NCBI RefSeq assembly: GCF_023534745.1
Contig: NZ_JAMHJQ010000025.1
Span: forward strand, 11,119-59,874
DNA: 48,756 nt
Source: Streptomyces sp. 35G-GA-8
GTDB taxonomy: Bacteria; Actinomycetota; Actinomycetes; Streptomycetales; Streptomycetaceae
Direction of reading: 5' to 3'
The translations under genes were made by a program, and so were the position numbers. The number at the start of each line of letters is the position of its first letter. The stretch's first letter is position 1. Of this stretch, positions 25,085 through 33,435 are shown piece after piece. The notes under the pieces were generated by a model. It had not been told where the DNA came from. It saw only the letters and a program-made list of their open reading frames with translations, and made no database searches.

Positions 25085-26323
25085 CTACCTGCGGTTCAGC
25101 CGTACCGGCAGTGAGTCGAGCCCGCGAATGATCGTGCTGGTACGCCACCGCAGTTCCGCGGGGTCGGCCGCGAGCCTCATCGCGGGGAACGCGTCGAGCA
25201 GGGCGTCGAACGCCACCCGTACCTCCACCCTGGCCAGCGGCGCCCCGAGGCAGTGGTGGATGCCGTGTCCGAAGGCCAGATGGCCGCCGTCGGCGGGCCT
25301 GCGGACGTCTAGCGCATGCGGATCGTCGAAGCGCCGTGGATCGCGGTTGGCGGAGGCGATCGCCAGCAGCACGAAGTCGCCGGCCGGGATCTCGACGCCG
25401 CCGACGGTCAGGGACTGGGTCGCACACCGGAAGGAGGCGTGCTTCAACGGGCTCTCCAGCCTCAGGAACTCCTCGACCGCGCCGGGGAGGAGGGACCGGT
25501 CCTCGCGCAGTGCCTCCCATTGGTCCAGGTTCCCCATCAGATGGAGCGTGCCGTTGCCCAGGGCGTTGAGGGTGGTCTCGAAACCGGCGATGAACAACAG
25601 ATAGGCCGTCGAGACCAGTTCGACATCGGTCAGTCGGTGGTCGATGTCGTGTGCCGCGACCAGGGCGGAGAGCACGTCGTCGGTGGGCACACGGCGTTTG
25701 CGCTCGATGAGTTCGCCGAGGTACGCGACCACCTCGGCCGTGGCGGTGGCGGCCGATTCGGGAGAGTCGCCGGAGACGAGCGCCTGGGACCAGGACTTGA
25801 AGTTCTCCTGCTCCTCGATCGGCACACCCAGCAGCAGACAGATCACCCGGATCGGCAGCGGGAACGCGAAGGCGTCCAGCAGGTCCACCGTGTCGTCGTC
25901 CGAGAGGGCGTCGATCAGACCGCCGGTGATCCGCTCGATCTCCGGCCGCAGCGCTTCGACGGCGCGGCTGGTGAAGGACTTGCTCACGAGCTTGCGCATC
26001 CGAGTGTGGTCCGGCGGGTCGGAGTTCAGCATGTGGCTGGAGATGGCCGACGAGAAACCGGCACGCCTGTTGCTGTCCGGCTCGTTCTGCGCGAACAGCC
26101 CGTCCATCCGCTGGAGATCGGTGCTCAGCCGGGGGTCCGCCAGCGCGGAGCGCACCGCGTCGTATCCGATGATGAGCCAGACCGGCAGTCCGCCGCACAC
26201 GGGGACTCCGGGCGGCATCTTCACCCGGTGCACCGAGCCCTCGGCGCTGAGCTTCGTGTACACCGAGTAGGGGTCCTGCACGAACGCGTCGTCGAGTTCC
26301 AGCGGGATGGAGTCCTGGTCCAT
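25085..26323 (-). CDS. cytochrome P450 (bacterial CYP, third of the cluster)
   Basis: A 412-residue soluble P450 with all canonical parts: I-helix AGFETT (Ala246-Thr251, with the Glu249/Thr250 acid-alcohol pair), a K-helix ExxR in VEEFLRL, and the haem loop FGHGIHHCLG with ligand Cys358. Start is ATG 26323 with a GAGG site; the longer open frame upstream is not supported. It lies between the DAHP synthase (26 bases) and the carbamoyltransferase (67 bases). A hydroxylation that creates the alcohol for the carbamoyltransferase is a reasonable guess. It has no counterpart in the ten-gene bez core as I recall it. Confidence 0.92.
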   Translation of the reverse strand: MDQDSIPLELDDAFVQDPYSVYTKLSAEGSVHRVKMPPGVPVCGGLPVWLIIGYDAVRSALADPRLSTDLQRMDGLFAQNEPDSNRRAGFSSAISSHMLNSDPPDHTRMRKLVSKSFTSRAVEALRPEIERITGGLIDALSDDDTVDLLDAFAFPLPIRVICLLLGVPIEEQENFKSWSQALVSGDSPESAATATAEVVAYLGELIERKRRVPTDDVLSALVAAHDIDHRLTDVELVSTAYLLFIAGFETTLNALGNGTLHLMGNLDQWEALREDRSLLPGAVEEFLRLESPLKHASFRCATQSLTVGGVEIPAGDFVLLAIASANRDPRRFDDPHALDVRRPADGGHLAFGHGIHHCLGAPLARVEVRVAFDALLDAFPAMRLAADPAELRWRTSTIIRGLDSLPVRLNRR

Positions 26324-26349
26324 GGGCACATCCTCGAAATGGTGTTGGT

Positions 26350-27771
26350 TCACGCGCCGAACGAGGCGGGAGAATCGTTGTGGCTTGCGCCCCAGGGCGC
26401 GGCGTTCACCGCCGCGTCCGGCGCCCCGGCGCCGGCGGCTCCTGGGGGGAACATCTCGGCGACCAGGAAGGCCAGGTCGAGCGCCTGGCCTCCGTTGAGG
26501 CGCGGGTCGCACGCCGACTCGTATCTGCGGTGCAGGCCGTCGAGGCCCGGTCCGGCGCCGCCGCCGACGCACTCGGTCACGTCCTCGCCGGTCAGCTCCA
26601 CGTGCAGTCCGCCGGCGTGGGTGCCGAGCGCTTCGTGTACCTCGAAGAAGCCGGTGACCTCGTCGAGGATGTCGTCGAACCGCCTGGTCTTGTGGCCGCT
26701 GGGCGCCTCGAAGGTGTTGCCGTGCATCGGATCGCACACCCACACCACCGGCGCGCCGGAAGCCGTGACCTTCCGCACGAGCTCCGGCAGCAGGTACCGC
26801 ACGCGGTGCGCCCCCATGCGCACGATGAACGTCAGCCGGCCCGGCCGCCGGTCGGGGTCGAGACGGTCGATCAGGGCCAGCGCCTGCTCGGGCGTGGCGG
26901 TAGGGCCCAGCTTCACCGCGATCGGGTTGTCGATGGTCGCGAAGTAGGCGACGTGGGCGCCGTCGAGCTGTCTGGTGCGGTCGCCGATCCACAGCATGTG
27001 GCCGCTTCCCGCATGGCGTCGGCCGGAACGCGGGTCGTAGCGGGTCAGCGCGGCCTCGTAGTCGAGCAGCAGTCCCTCGTGGCTGGCGAACAACTCCGTG
27101 GTGCGTGACGGATCGCCGCCGCCGCGCGTGTCTTCGCGGGCCAGTGCGCGGTTGATGCGGCCGGCGAGTTCGCCGTAGCGTTCACGGGCAGGCGAGCGTG
27201 CGACGAAGTCCTGGTTGTCCTTGTGCAGTTGGCGCAGGTCGGGTCCGGCACGGGCGCATGCGCGCAGGACGTCCAGGGTGTGGCGCGACGCGTCGTACAT
27301 CCGAAGCAGCCGGGCCGGGTCCGGCCGTCGTTCGGCCTGGCTGAAGCCGATGCCGTTCACCGCGTCGCCCCGGTAGACCGGGAGCGTACGCCCGTCGACG
27401 GTCTCGGTCGGTCGGGATCGGGGCTTCGCGTACTGCCCGGCTATCCGGCCCACCGTGACCACCGGCAGCGCCGACGCGTACGTGAGGATCACGGCCATCT
27501 GTCGCAGGAGGCGCAGTTTGCCGTGAATCGCCGGTGTCGAGAGGCGGTCGAACCGTTCGGCGCAGTCGCCACCCTGCAGCAGGAACGCCTTGCCCTCCGC
27601 CGCCCGGGCGAGTCGTGCGGTGAGCGTGTCGCACTCCTGTGGCGTGACCAGCGGGAGCAGGGCCGCCAGGTGATCCGCCACGTCGCCGAGCTCGGCCGGG
27701 CTGGGCCACTCCGGCCGCTGGTGGGCGACGAGTGTCCGCCAGTGCGCGGCGGCTTCGCCGGTGAGGGTCAA
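26350..27771 (-). CDS. class II DAHP synthase
   Basis: A 473-residue plant-type 3-deoxy-D-arabino-heptulosonate 7-phosphate synthase, the first step of the shikimate pathway, joining phosphoenolpyruvate and erythrose 4-phosphate. Visible motifs are LQGGDCAE near residue 65, GQYAKPRS near 108, YRGDAVNG, FFATIDNP-like AYFATIDNPIAVKLGP, VRMGAHRVRYLLPELVR and CDPMHGNT. Start is TTG 27771, six bases after a GGAG site. It lies 43 bases downstream of the AurF-like gene. Dedicated copies are common in clusters that consume chorismate and often escape feedback control. It should raise chorismate supply for PabAB. Confidence 0.93.
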   Translation of the reverse strand: MTLTGEAAAHWRTLVAHQRPEWPSPAELGDVADHLAALLPLVTPQECDTLTARLARAAEGKAFLLQGGDCAERFDRLSTPAIHGKLRLLRQMAVILTYASALPVVTVGRIAGQYAKPRSRPTETVDGRTLPVYRGDAVNGIGFSQAERRPDPARLLRMYDASRHTLDVLRACARAGPDLRQLHKDNQDFVARSPARERYGELAGRINRALAREDTRGGGDPSRTTELFASHEGLLLDYEAALTRYDPRSGRRHAGSGHMLWIGDRTRQLDGAHVAYFATIDNPIAVKLGPTATPEQALALIDRLDPDRRPGRLTFIVRMGAHRVRYLLPELVRKVTASGAPVVWVCDPMHGNTFEAPSGHKTRRFDDILDEVTGFFEVHEALGTHAGGLHVELTGEDVTECVGGGAGPGLDGLHRRYESACDPRLNGGQALDLAFLVAEMFPPGAAGAGAPDAAVNAAPWGASHNDSPASFGA

Positions 27772-27814
27772 CGTGATCTCCGTCCGCTTCTCGTGGCTCG
27801 ACGGTGCGGGGCCG

Positions 27815-28744
27815 TCAGCGCTGGACCATCTCGACGAGGTCGTGGCTGATGCCCAGGTCGTCGAGGAGCACCTGCAACGGTCCGGTGTCCCGCGCGGGCA
27901 CGGGACGGGAGGCGGCCCACTCGCTCAGCTGACCGGTGTCGATCTCGAAGCCGCCCTGGGCCGCCACGGTCACCCAGGGGTCCAGGTCCGAGGAGCGGAA
28001 CGCGGCCAGCCCGGTGACGAGTGCCTCGCGGAACGCCCCCTGCTGTGTCCCGTCCAGGTTCCGGTAGAGCGAGCCGCACAGCTCGCGGAACACCACCGCG
28101 TGTCCGCTCTCGTCCCGCCGGTGCAGATCGGTGGTGATCCGGTTCATCGGCTGGATCTCCTGCGCGGTGGCGAGTGCGGAGAGGAACCCGCTGATCGTCG
28201 TCTCGGCGGCCAGGGAGAACGCGATGTCGACGATGTCGCGGTCGAGCCCGGACAGCCCGGCGCGGACCGCGTTCCGTCCCTGGACGACCGACCAGACGCC
28301 CGGCGCGAACCGGAGGTCCGTCAGGTCGCGCCGCCTTCGGGTGACGCCGACGGCGTTGTGGCACATCAGGATGTGATAGTGCTCATCGATGATCGTCTGG
28401 TGCAGCGCGTCGACGGCGGTGTCGTCGCGGCGGACGGGGATCCGTTCCTGGAGCATCAACCGGCAGGCCGGCAGGATGATCTCGTCCTCGATGGCCGCGG
28501 TCTTGGCGTTGTAGGCGATCCACGCCGCGGACAGGATGCGCTCGCGGGCGTCCCGGTCGAGCCGGTCGGCACCGGGCAGGGCCAGCACCGGGACGAGGTG
28601 TTCGGGGAAGTCCGGCAGCGCCGCGTCGAAGTGACCGTCGAGGTCGAGCTCGTCCTTCTTGACGGCCACTCGCTTCCCCCAGCGGAGCGTCAACCGCACC
28701 AGCAAGTCACGCTCGTACTCGTGCACTTCACGTACCGCGGTCAT
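27815..28744 (-). CDS. bezJ: AurF-type diiron arylamine N-oxygenase
   Basis: A 309-residue diiron enzyme. All seven AurF metal ligands are present with identical spacing: Glu86, Glu121, His124, Glu181, His208, Glu212 and His215, matching my recollection of AurF Glu101, Glu136, His139, Glu196, His223, Glu227 and His230. AurF oxidises p-aminobenzoate to the nitro acid through the hydroxylamine; BezJ in benzastatin synthesis is reported to act on the prenylated aminobenzoate and stop at the hydroxylamine. The acetyltransferase in this operon implies the same here. ATG 28744 follows a GGAGG site; the gene is 13 bases after PabC. Confidence 0.88.
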   Translation of the reverse strand: MTAVREVHEYERDLLVRLTLRWGKRVAVKKDELDLDGHFDAALPDFPEHLVPVLALPGADRLDRDARERILSAAWIAYNAKTAAIEDEIILPACRLMLQERIPVRRDDTAVDALHQTIIDEHYHILMCHNAVGVTRRRRDLTDLRFAPGVWSVVQGRNAVRAGLSGLDRDIVDIAFSLAAETTISGFLSALATAQEIQPMNRITTDLHRRDESGHAVVFRELCGSLYRNLDGTQQGAFREALVTGLAAFRSSDLDPWVTVAAQGGFEIDTGQLSEWAASRPVPARDTGPLQVLLDDLGISHDLVEMVQR

Positions 28745-28757
28745 CGGGAAACCTCCT

Positions 28758-29585
28758 TCATGGGTTCACCACAGGAATCAGGGAGGCGTCGGCCGGAACG
28801 GCGAGCGCGGCCAGGCGCGACTGCCAGCGCTCGGCCAGTGCGGCGTCCGTGTCCTGGAACCGGCCCAGCCCTTCGGTGACCGGCCGGATGCCGTGCAGGG
28901 CGTTCAGCGTCCAGACGGGCACACCAACGAGATCCGGCACGGTGGCCTGCTCGGTGACGACCTGGTGGCCCGCCGTACGGGCGAGCTCGCCGAGCAGGGC
29001 GCGGGTGATCCCGGAGAGCAGGCCGGGGCCGGGTGGCGGCCCGCACAGCGTGTCGCCCCGCCACCAGACGATGCTCGTGGACGCGCCTTCGACCACATGC
29101 CCTCGCGCCGAGACCAGCAGCGCCTCGTCGGCTCCCGCCGTGGCCGCGGCGGCGCGCAGGGAAGCCAGGTGGTCCAGGTCGGCGCCCTTGACGGCCGGCA
29201 GTCGACGACGGTCGGGTCCCGCCGCGGTCCACAACCGGGCGGTCGCGGTGCGCGGTGGCGCGGGACGCAGCCACATCCGCAGCCGCGTGCCTGATCCGGT
29301 CTCCACGAGTTCGACACGAGGAAACCATCGGCCTCGGGCGGGCAGCGACTCGGCGACCGCCCGCAGGAACCGGTTGATCTGTTCCGCTCCCGGTTCGGAG
29401 AAGCGGTCGCAGGCCGACCCGAAGCGTTCGGCGTGCCGGTCGAGTCCCCGCACCCGTCCCTCGTCCACGAGCCAGGAGTCGATGACCAGCACCGTCCCGG
29501 CGGCGTCGGCCGTCGACCATCCGCCGGCGGCGTCCCACCACCGGCGGACGCCCTGGGCGGTCGCTGTGCTCATCGCTGTGTTCAT
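28758..29585 (-). CDS. pabC: 4-amino-4-deoxychorismate lyase (PabC-type, class IV PLP)
   Basis: A 275-residue fold-type IV PLP enzyme that splits aminodeoxychorismate into p-aminobenzoate and pyruvate. It has RHAERFGSAC near residue 50, the PLP-binding Lys in VKGADLDHL near 133, the Glu-containing motif VVEGASTSIVWW near 168 and GLLSGITRALL near 190. The start overlaps the PabAB stop in an ATGA, so the two enzymes are co-translated. Together with PabAB it makes the aromatic unit. Branched-chain aminotransferase is excluded by context and short length. Confidence 0.9.
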   Translation of the reverse strand: MNTAMSTATAQGVRRWWDAAGGWSTADAAGTVLVIDSWLVDEGRVRGLDRHAERFGSACDRFSEPGAEQINRFLRAVAESLPARGRWFPRVELVETGSGTRLRMWLRPAPPRTATARLWTAAGPDRRRLPAVKGADLDHLASLRAAAATAGADEALLVSARGHVVEGASTSIVWWRGDTLCGPPPGPGLLSGITRALLGELARTAGHQVVTEQATVPDLVGVPVWTLNALHGIRPVTEGLGRFQDTDAALAERWQSRLAALAVPADASLIPVVNP

Positions 29586-31687
29586 CGTGGGGATCCGCCC
29601 ACGTCCGACACCGCCGGCGCACGCCGGGCGCGGAGCGACGCCGCCGCCTTGAGCAGCATCTCCTCGTACTCTTCATGGGGGTCGGAGTCGAGCACGATCG
29701 CCCCGCCGGCGCCGATGGTCAGCCGGTCACCGACGCGGACCGCGGTGCGGATCACGATGTTCAGGTCCGTGCCGCCGGAGAGGCCGAAGTAGCCGAGGGC
29801 ACCGGAGTAGACACCCCGGGCCTCCGTCTCCAGACGGTCGATGATCTCCATGGTGCGCAGCTTCGGCGCCCCGGTCATCGACCCGCCGGGGAAGCACTGC
29901 CGTGCGCAGTCCATCGCGCTGACCCCGTCGTTGAGCCGTCCGCGGACAGTGGAGACCAGTTGGTGCACGGTCTCGTAGCTCTCGACGGCCAGGTACGGGT
30001 CGACTTCGATGCTGCCGACCTCGCACACCCGGCCCAGGTCGTTGCGCAGCAGGTCGACGATCATCAGGTTCTCGGCCTGAGTCTTGGCGCTTGAGGCGAG
30101 GGTGGCGGCCAGTTCGGCGTCGCGCACCGGGTCGGCGGAGCGAGGGGCCGTGCCCTTGATCGGCTTGCTGGTGACCGTGCGGTCTCGCTCAATGCGCAGG
30201 AACCGCTCCGGCGAGGAGCTGAAGACCGTGATGTCTCCGAGGCGTAGGAGCGCGGCGTACGGTGCCGGGTTCGCCCGGCGCAGCCTCAGGTAGAAGGACG
30301 TGTCGTCGTCATGGAACGGCATGTGCAACATGTTGGTCAGACAGATCTCGTAGCTCTCGCCCCGGTTCAGCTGCCGCCGGCACTCCGTGATGTCCGCCAG
30401 GTACTGGTTCCTGCCGCGGCCGAGGTACTCCTCGGCATCCGGGGGCGGGCCGGCGGCCGGTTCGCGCGGCGGCGCGGAGTCGGCCGGGTTCAGGCCCATC
30501 AGGAGCGCGGTCGTCCGTTCCACCCACTCCTGGGCGTCGCGCCGGGTCTTCTCGTCGTGGACGGCCACCAGGTAGGTCAGTCCCTCCTGGTGATCGACCG
30601 CGATGACGCGATCGGCGAACATCCAGATGGCGTCGGGCGTTTCGGCGGTGTGGCCGGCCGTGGCCCCGCATTCGGCCTTGAGTTCGTAGCCGAAGTAGCC
30701 GACGTAGCCGCCGTTCAGGTCGAAGGGCAGGTCCGAGTCGGGGACGCGCCGTTCGCGCAGCCGCTGATCGAGGACGTCGAACACGCCGCCGGTGACGCGG
30801 CGGACGCCGTTCGCATCGCGTACCTCCACTGTCCCGCCGCCGGTGCGGTAGGTCAGGACCTCGCTGAGCGGACCTGACGTGTCGCCGAGGAACGAGAACC
30901 GGGACAGGCCTTCCTCCACCCGGCTGCTGTCCAGCCAGAAGCAGTAGGGGATGTTGTCGAAGAGCTTGAGGAAGATGGCCTCGGAATCGGCGGCGGTCGA
31001 CACGACCGTGCTGATGATTCCCAGTCCCTCGACCGCGCCGGGCATGTCGTCGGACGGTGCGGTGACGGTGTTGGTGACGGTGGCGCGTGGCCGTTGTCCG
31101 TGCCGCGTCCGGCGGGTCAGTTCGGTGAAGTTCCGCAGGATCTCACGCCCGTACTGGGAAGCGATCGACTCGGGGTGGAACTGCACGCCCCACTGCGGCA
31201 GATCGCGGTGACGCAGCGCCATGAGCACACCGTCGTCCGCCCACGCGGTGGCGACGAGTTCTTCGGGCAGGGGCTCCCGCACGCACAGCGAGTGGTAGCG
31301 AACCGCGACGAATTCACGCGGAACTCCGGCGAACAGCGGATCTCCCTCGTGGGAGACCTTGGCGAGGTGCCCGTGTCTCGGTTCGGGCGCGGCGACCACC
31401 GACGCTCCGGCCAGGTGCGCGATCATCTGATGGCCCAGACAGACGCCCAGCACGGGCAGCGTGGTGCGGCGCAGCAGATCGCCGACGAAGCCGACGTCGC
31501 GGGGGTTCTGCGGCCGTCCGGGGCCGGGTGAGACCACGATGTTGTCGAAGTCCTCCAGCCTCAGTGTGGACAGCATCGGATCGTCGTTGACCATGACGAC
31601 GGGCTCCTGGCCGTTGATGCCGGCGATCAACTGGTACAGGTTGAAGGTGTACGAGTCATAGTTGTCCAGCAGCAAGGTACGCATCAT
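29582..31687 (-). CDS. pabAB: fused aminodeoxychorismate synthase (PabA-PabB)
   Basis: A 701-residue fusion that converts chorismate and glutamine to 4-amino-4-deoxychorismate. Residues 1-190 are a class I glutamine amidotransferase with Cys83 in GVCLGHQM and the HPES motif near 171. The rest is component I: NGGYVGYFGYELKAE, then FLRIERDRTVTSKPIKGT, RNDLGRVCEVGSIEV, GGSMTGAPKLRTMEI and GALGYFG. The KPIKGTAPR Lys is the mark of PabB over TrpE-like enzymes. It overlaps the acetyltransferase stop and the PabC start by four bases each. This fused form is typical of secondary-metabolite p-aminobenzoate supply in Streptomyces. Confidence 0.93.
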   Translation of the reverse strand: MMRTLLLDNYDSYTFNLYQLIAGINGQEPVVMVNDDPMLSTLRLEDFDNIVVSPGPGRPQNPRDVGFVGDLLRRTTLPVLGVCLGHQMIAHLAGASVVAAPEPRHGHLAKVSHEGDPLFAGVPREFVAVRYHSLCVREPLPEELVATAWADDGVLMALRHRDLPQWGVQFHPESIASQYGREILRNFTELTRRTRHGQRPRATVTNTVTAPSDDMPGAVEGLGIISTVVSTAADSEAIFLKLFDNIPYCFWLDSSRVEEGLSRFSFLGDTSGPLSEVLTYRTGGGTVEVRDANGVRRVTGGVFDVLDQRLRERRVPDSDLPFDLNGGYVGYFGYELKAECGATAGHTAETPDAIWMFADRVIAVDHQEGLTYLVAVHDEKTRRDAQEWVERTTALLMGLNPADSAPPREPAAGPPPDAEEYLGRGRNQYLADITECRRQLNRGESYEICLTNMLHMPFHDDDTSFYLRLRRANPAPYAALLRLGDITVFSSSPERFLRIERDRTVTSKPIKGTAPRSADPVRDAELAATLASSAKTQAENLMIVDLLRNDLGRVCEVGSIEVDPYLAVESYETVHQLVSTVRGRLNDGVSAMDCARQCFPGGSMTGAPKLRTMEIIDRLETEARGVYSGALGYFGLSGGTDLNIVIRTAVRVGDRLTIGAGGAIVLDSDPHEEYEEMLLKAAASLRARRAPAVSDVGGSPR

Positions 31688-32532
31688 GGGCCGTCCACGA
31701 TTGTCCGGAGCGCCCGGACGTCGGCCGGTTCCAGGGTGATCCCGAAGATCTCCTCGGGAGCGGAAAGCGTCTCGTCCACATCGAGTTCCCGGAAGGTCGC
31801 CGGCTTCGCGGGACGTATTTCCGTGAGAGTGCTGCCGACGAGGAGGTGCCTCACTTCGGGCTGTGTGCGCTGGAGGACCATCCGGTGGTTGAACGGCGAG
31901 CGCGGATGTGTGAGGCAGAAGTGGTGGAGGAGCTCGAAGTCCGACGGATAGCGCACGTCCGTGGTGAAGCCGTAGAGCTCTGCCGGTCCCTCCGGCCGCA
32001 GGAACCGCAGCACGTGTTCACCGGTCGGCTCCCGCACGAGATCGAACGACCAGTCGCCGTCCAGCCGCGCGTTCTCCGCGAGCTGAATCGGCTCGTGCGG
32101 CCCGTAGCCACCGAAACTCACGTCGTGGAGCCAGCGTTCGCCGTCGAGCTCCACGCACAGGGCCACGTGCAGGGCCGGCCCGAACCTGCTCCCGGTGCGG
32201 ATCCGCGTCCGGCCGGCGAACGCCGTGAACGTGAACCCGATGCGGTCCAGCACGGCCGCCATCAGCACGACCTGTTCCAGGCACCAGCCGCCGCGGCCCT
32301 GCCGCACGATCTTCTCCTGGACGCTGTCCAGGTCCAGCGGCACCGTCGTGCGCCCGAGCACCGCGTCGAGGTTGTCGAAGGCGATCGCGTCGACATGCGC
32401 GGCGTGCAGGCCCCGCAGTGTGGCGAGGTCCGGAGCCACGTCGCCCTGGTAGCCCACGCGGGTCAGGTAGGCGTCCAGGTCGACGCCACTCCCCTGCCAC
32501 ATCGAATCCGTCACACCTGGCTCATTCTTCAT
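31684..32532 (-). CDS. bezG: arylamine N-acetyltransferase (BezG-type)
   Basis: A 282-residue NAT family enzyme with the full catalytic triad: Cys84 in RGGWCLEQ, His122 in ALHVAL and Asp137 in HDVSFGG. It transfers acetyl from acetyl-CoA to an arylamine or to the oxygen of an arylhydroxylamine. In benzastatin synthesis BezG is reported to make the N-acetoxy compound that the P450 then uses. ATG 32532 overlaps the UbiA stop (ATGA) and its stop overlaps PabAB. It is less likely to be a detoxifying enzyme, given its tight placement. The acetylation position is inferred. Confidence 0.88.
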   Translation of the reverse strand: MKNEPGVTDSMWQGSGVDLDAYLTRVGYQGDVAPDLATLRGLHAAHVDAIAFDNLDAVLGRTTVPLDLDSVQEKIVRQGRGGWCLEQVVLMAAVLDRIGFTFTAFAGRTRIRTGSRFGPALHVALCVELDGERWLHDVSFGGYGPHEPIQLAENARLDGDWSFDLVREPTGEHVLRFLRPEGPAELYGFTTDVRYPSDFELLHHFCLTHPRSPFNHRMVLQRTQPEVRHLLVGSTLTEIRPAKPATFRELDVDETLSAPEEIFGITLEPADVRALRTIVDGP

Positions 32533-33425
32533 GTGAACTGCCCGGCGACCACGGCCGCGAGAATGATCCAGCCGAAGTAGGTGTTGGCGACAAAGGCGTC
32601 CCAGCACGATGTCGGATCATCCAGGTCCACACGTACGAGCAGATAGGACAGAAAGATTCCCGCGACCACGACGATCAGGTGGAACGCCCACCCGATCGAC
32701 GTCTGGGAACCGGCCCACAGCACACCGCCGACGCTGAGCACGACGAAGATCGCCAGCCACGCCTTGGTGGCTCTGCCGAACAGCAGAGCGGAAGACTTGA
32801 CACCGATGTTCCGGTCGTACTCCTTGTCCTGATGGGAGTAGATCGCGTCGTGAATCAGGGTCCAGAAGGCCCCGCCGGCGTACAGGCCGTACACCGCGGG
32901 CGGGTAGTCGACGCTCCCGGTCACCGCCGTCCAGCCGATCAGCACGTAGACGCTCATCACCAGGGCCAGGAAGGCCGAGGGCCAGAAGAAGACGCGCTTC
33001 ATGTAGGGGTACGCGACGATCAGCGGGTACGAGGCACCGGCGACCAGGGCTGTCTCCACGTTCGCCACCGCCAGGACCAGCAGTGCGACCACGGCCTGTG
33101 CGGCGGCGAACAGGAGTGCGTTCCTGACGCTGATCGTCCCCGACGCGACAGGACGCGACACGGTGCGGGCGACTCGGGCGTCGACGTCCTTGTCGACCAC
33201 GTCGTTGACCGCGCAGGCCGCGCCGCGCACCAGCACCGCGGCGACAGCGACCACCACCACCGTCAGCGGGTCCGGTCGTTGCCCGGGGGCGAGGGCGAGG
33301 GCCCACAGCCCCGGAAGCAGATAGAGCACGTACCCCGTAGGCCTGTCCAGTCGCATCAACAGGAGATACGCGCGGACCGAATCCGGGCTCTTCGTGACGA
33401 CGCCCGTGGATATCTTGTACAGCAT
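32529..33425 (-). CDS. bezF: UbiA-family aromatic prenyltransferase (BezF-type)
   Basis: A 298-residue membrane protein with eight to nine helices. The two Asp-rich motifs that hold Mg-diphosphate are Asn74-Asp75-x2-Asp78-x3-Asp82 (NDVVDKDVD) and Asp193 with Asp200-Lys-Glu-Tyr-Asp204 (HDAIYSHQDKEYD). The family attaches prenyl chains ortho to a hydroxyl or amino group of benzoic acids. With p-aminobenzoate genes on one side and methyl-GPP genes on the other, the expected reaction is C-prenylation of p-aminobenzoate with a (methyl)geranyl unit. It lies 10 bases after the P450 gene and overlaps the acetyltransferase. Confidence 0.92.
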   Translation of the reverse strand: MLYKISTGVVTKSPDSVRAYLLLMRLDRPTGYVLYLLPGLWALALAPGQRPDPLTVVVVAVAAVLVRGAACAVNDVVDKDVDARVARTVSRPVASGTISVRNALLFAAAQAVVALLVLAVANVETALVAGASYPLIVAYPYMKRVFFWPSAFLALVMSVYVLIGWTAVTGSVDYPPAVYGLYAGGAFWTLIHDAIYSHQDKEYDRNIGVKSSALLFGRATKAWLAIFVVLSVGGVLWAGSQTSIGWAFHLIVVVAGIFLSYLLVRVDLDDPTSCWDAFVANTYFGWIILAAVVAGQFT

Positions 33426-33435
33426 CAGGATCCAA

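Noticed and set aside
27815-28744. AurF-like enzyme making a nitro-aromatic product
   Set aside because: Possible by family, but the N-acetyltransferase in the same operon needs a hydroxylamine, so full oxidation to nitro is less likely.
28758-29585. Branched-chain or D-amino acid aminotransferase
   Set aside because: Class IV fold is shared, but tight coupling to PabAB and the lyase-type length favour PabC.
26350-31687. AHBA/mitomycin or FR900482-type cluster, suggested by a carbamoyltransferase with aromatic amine genes
   Set aside because: There is no AHBA synthase or amino-sugar gene; PabAB/PabC, UbiA and prenyl genes show a p-aminobenzoate-terpenoid pathway.
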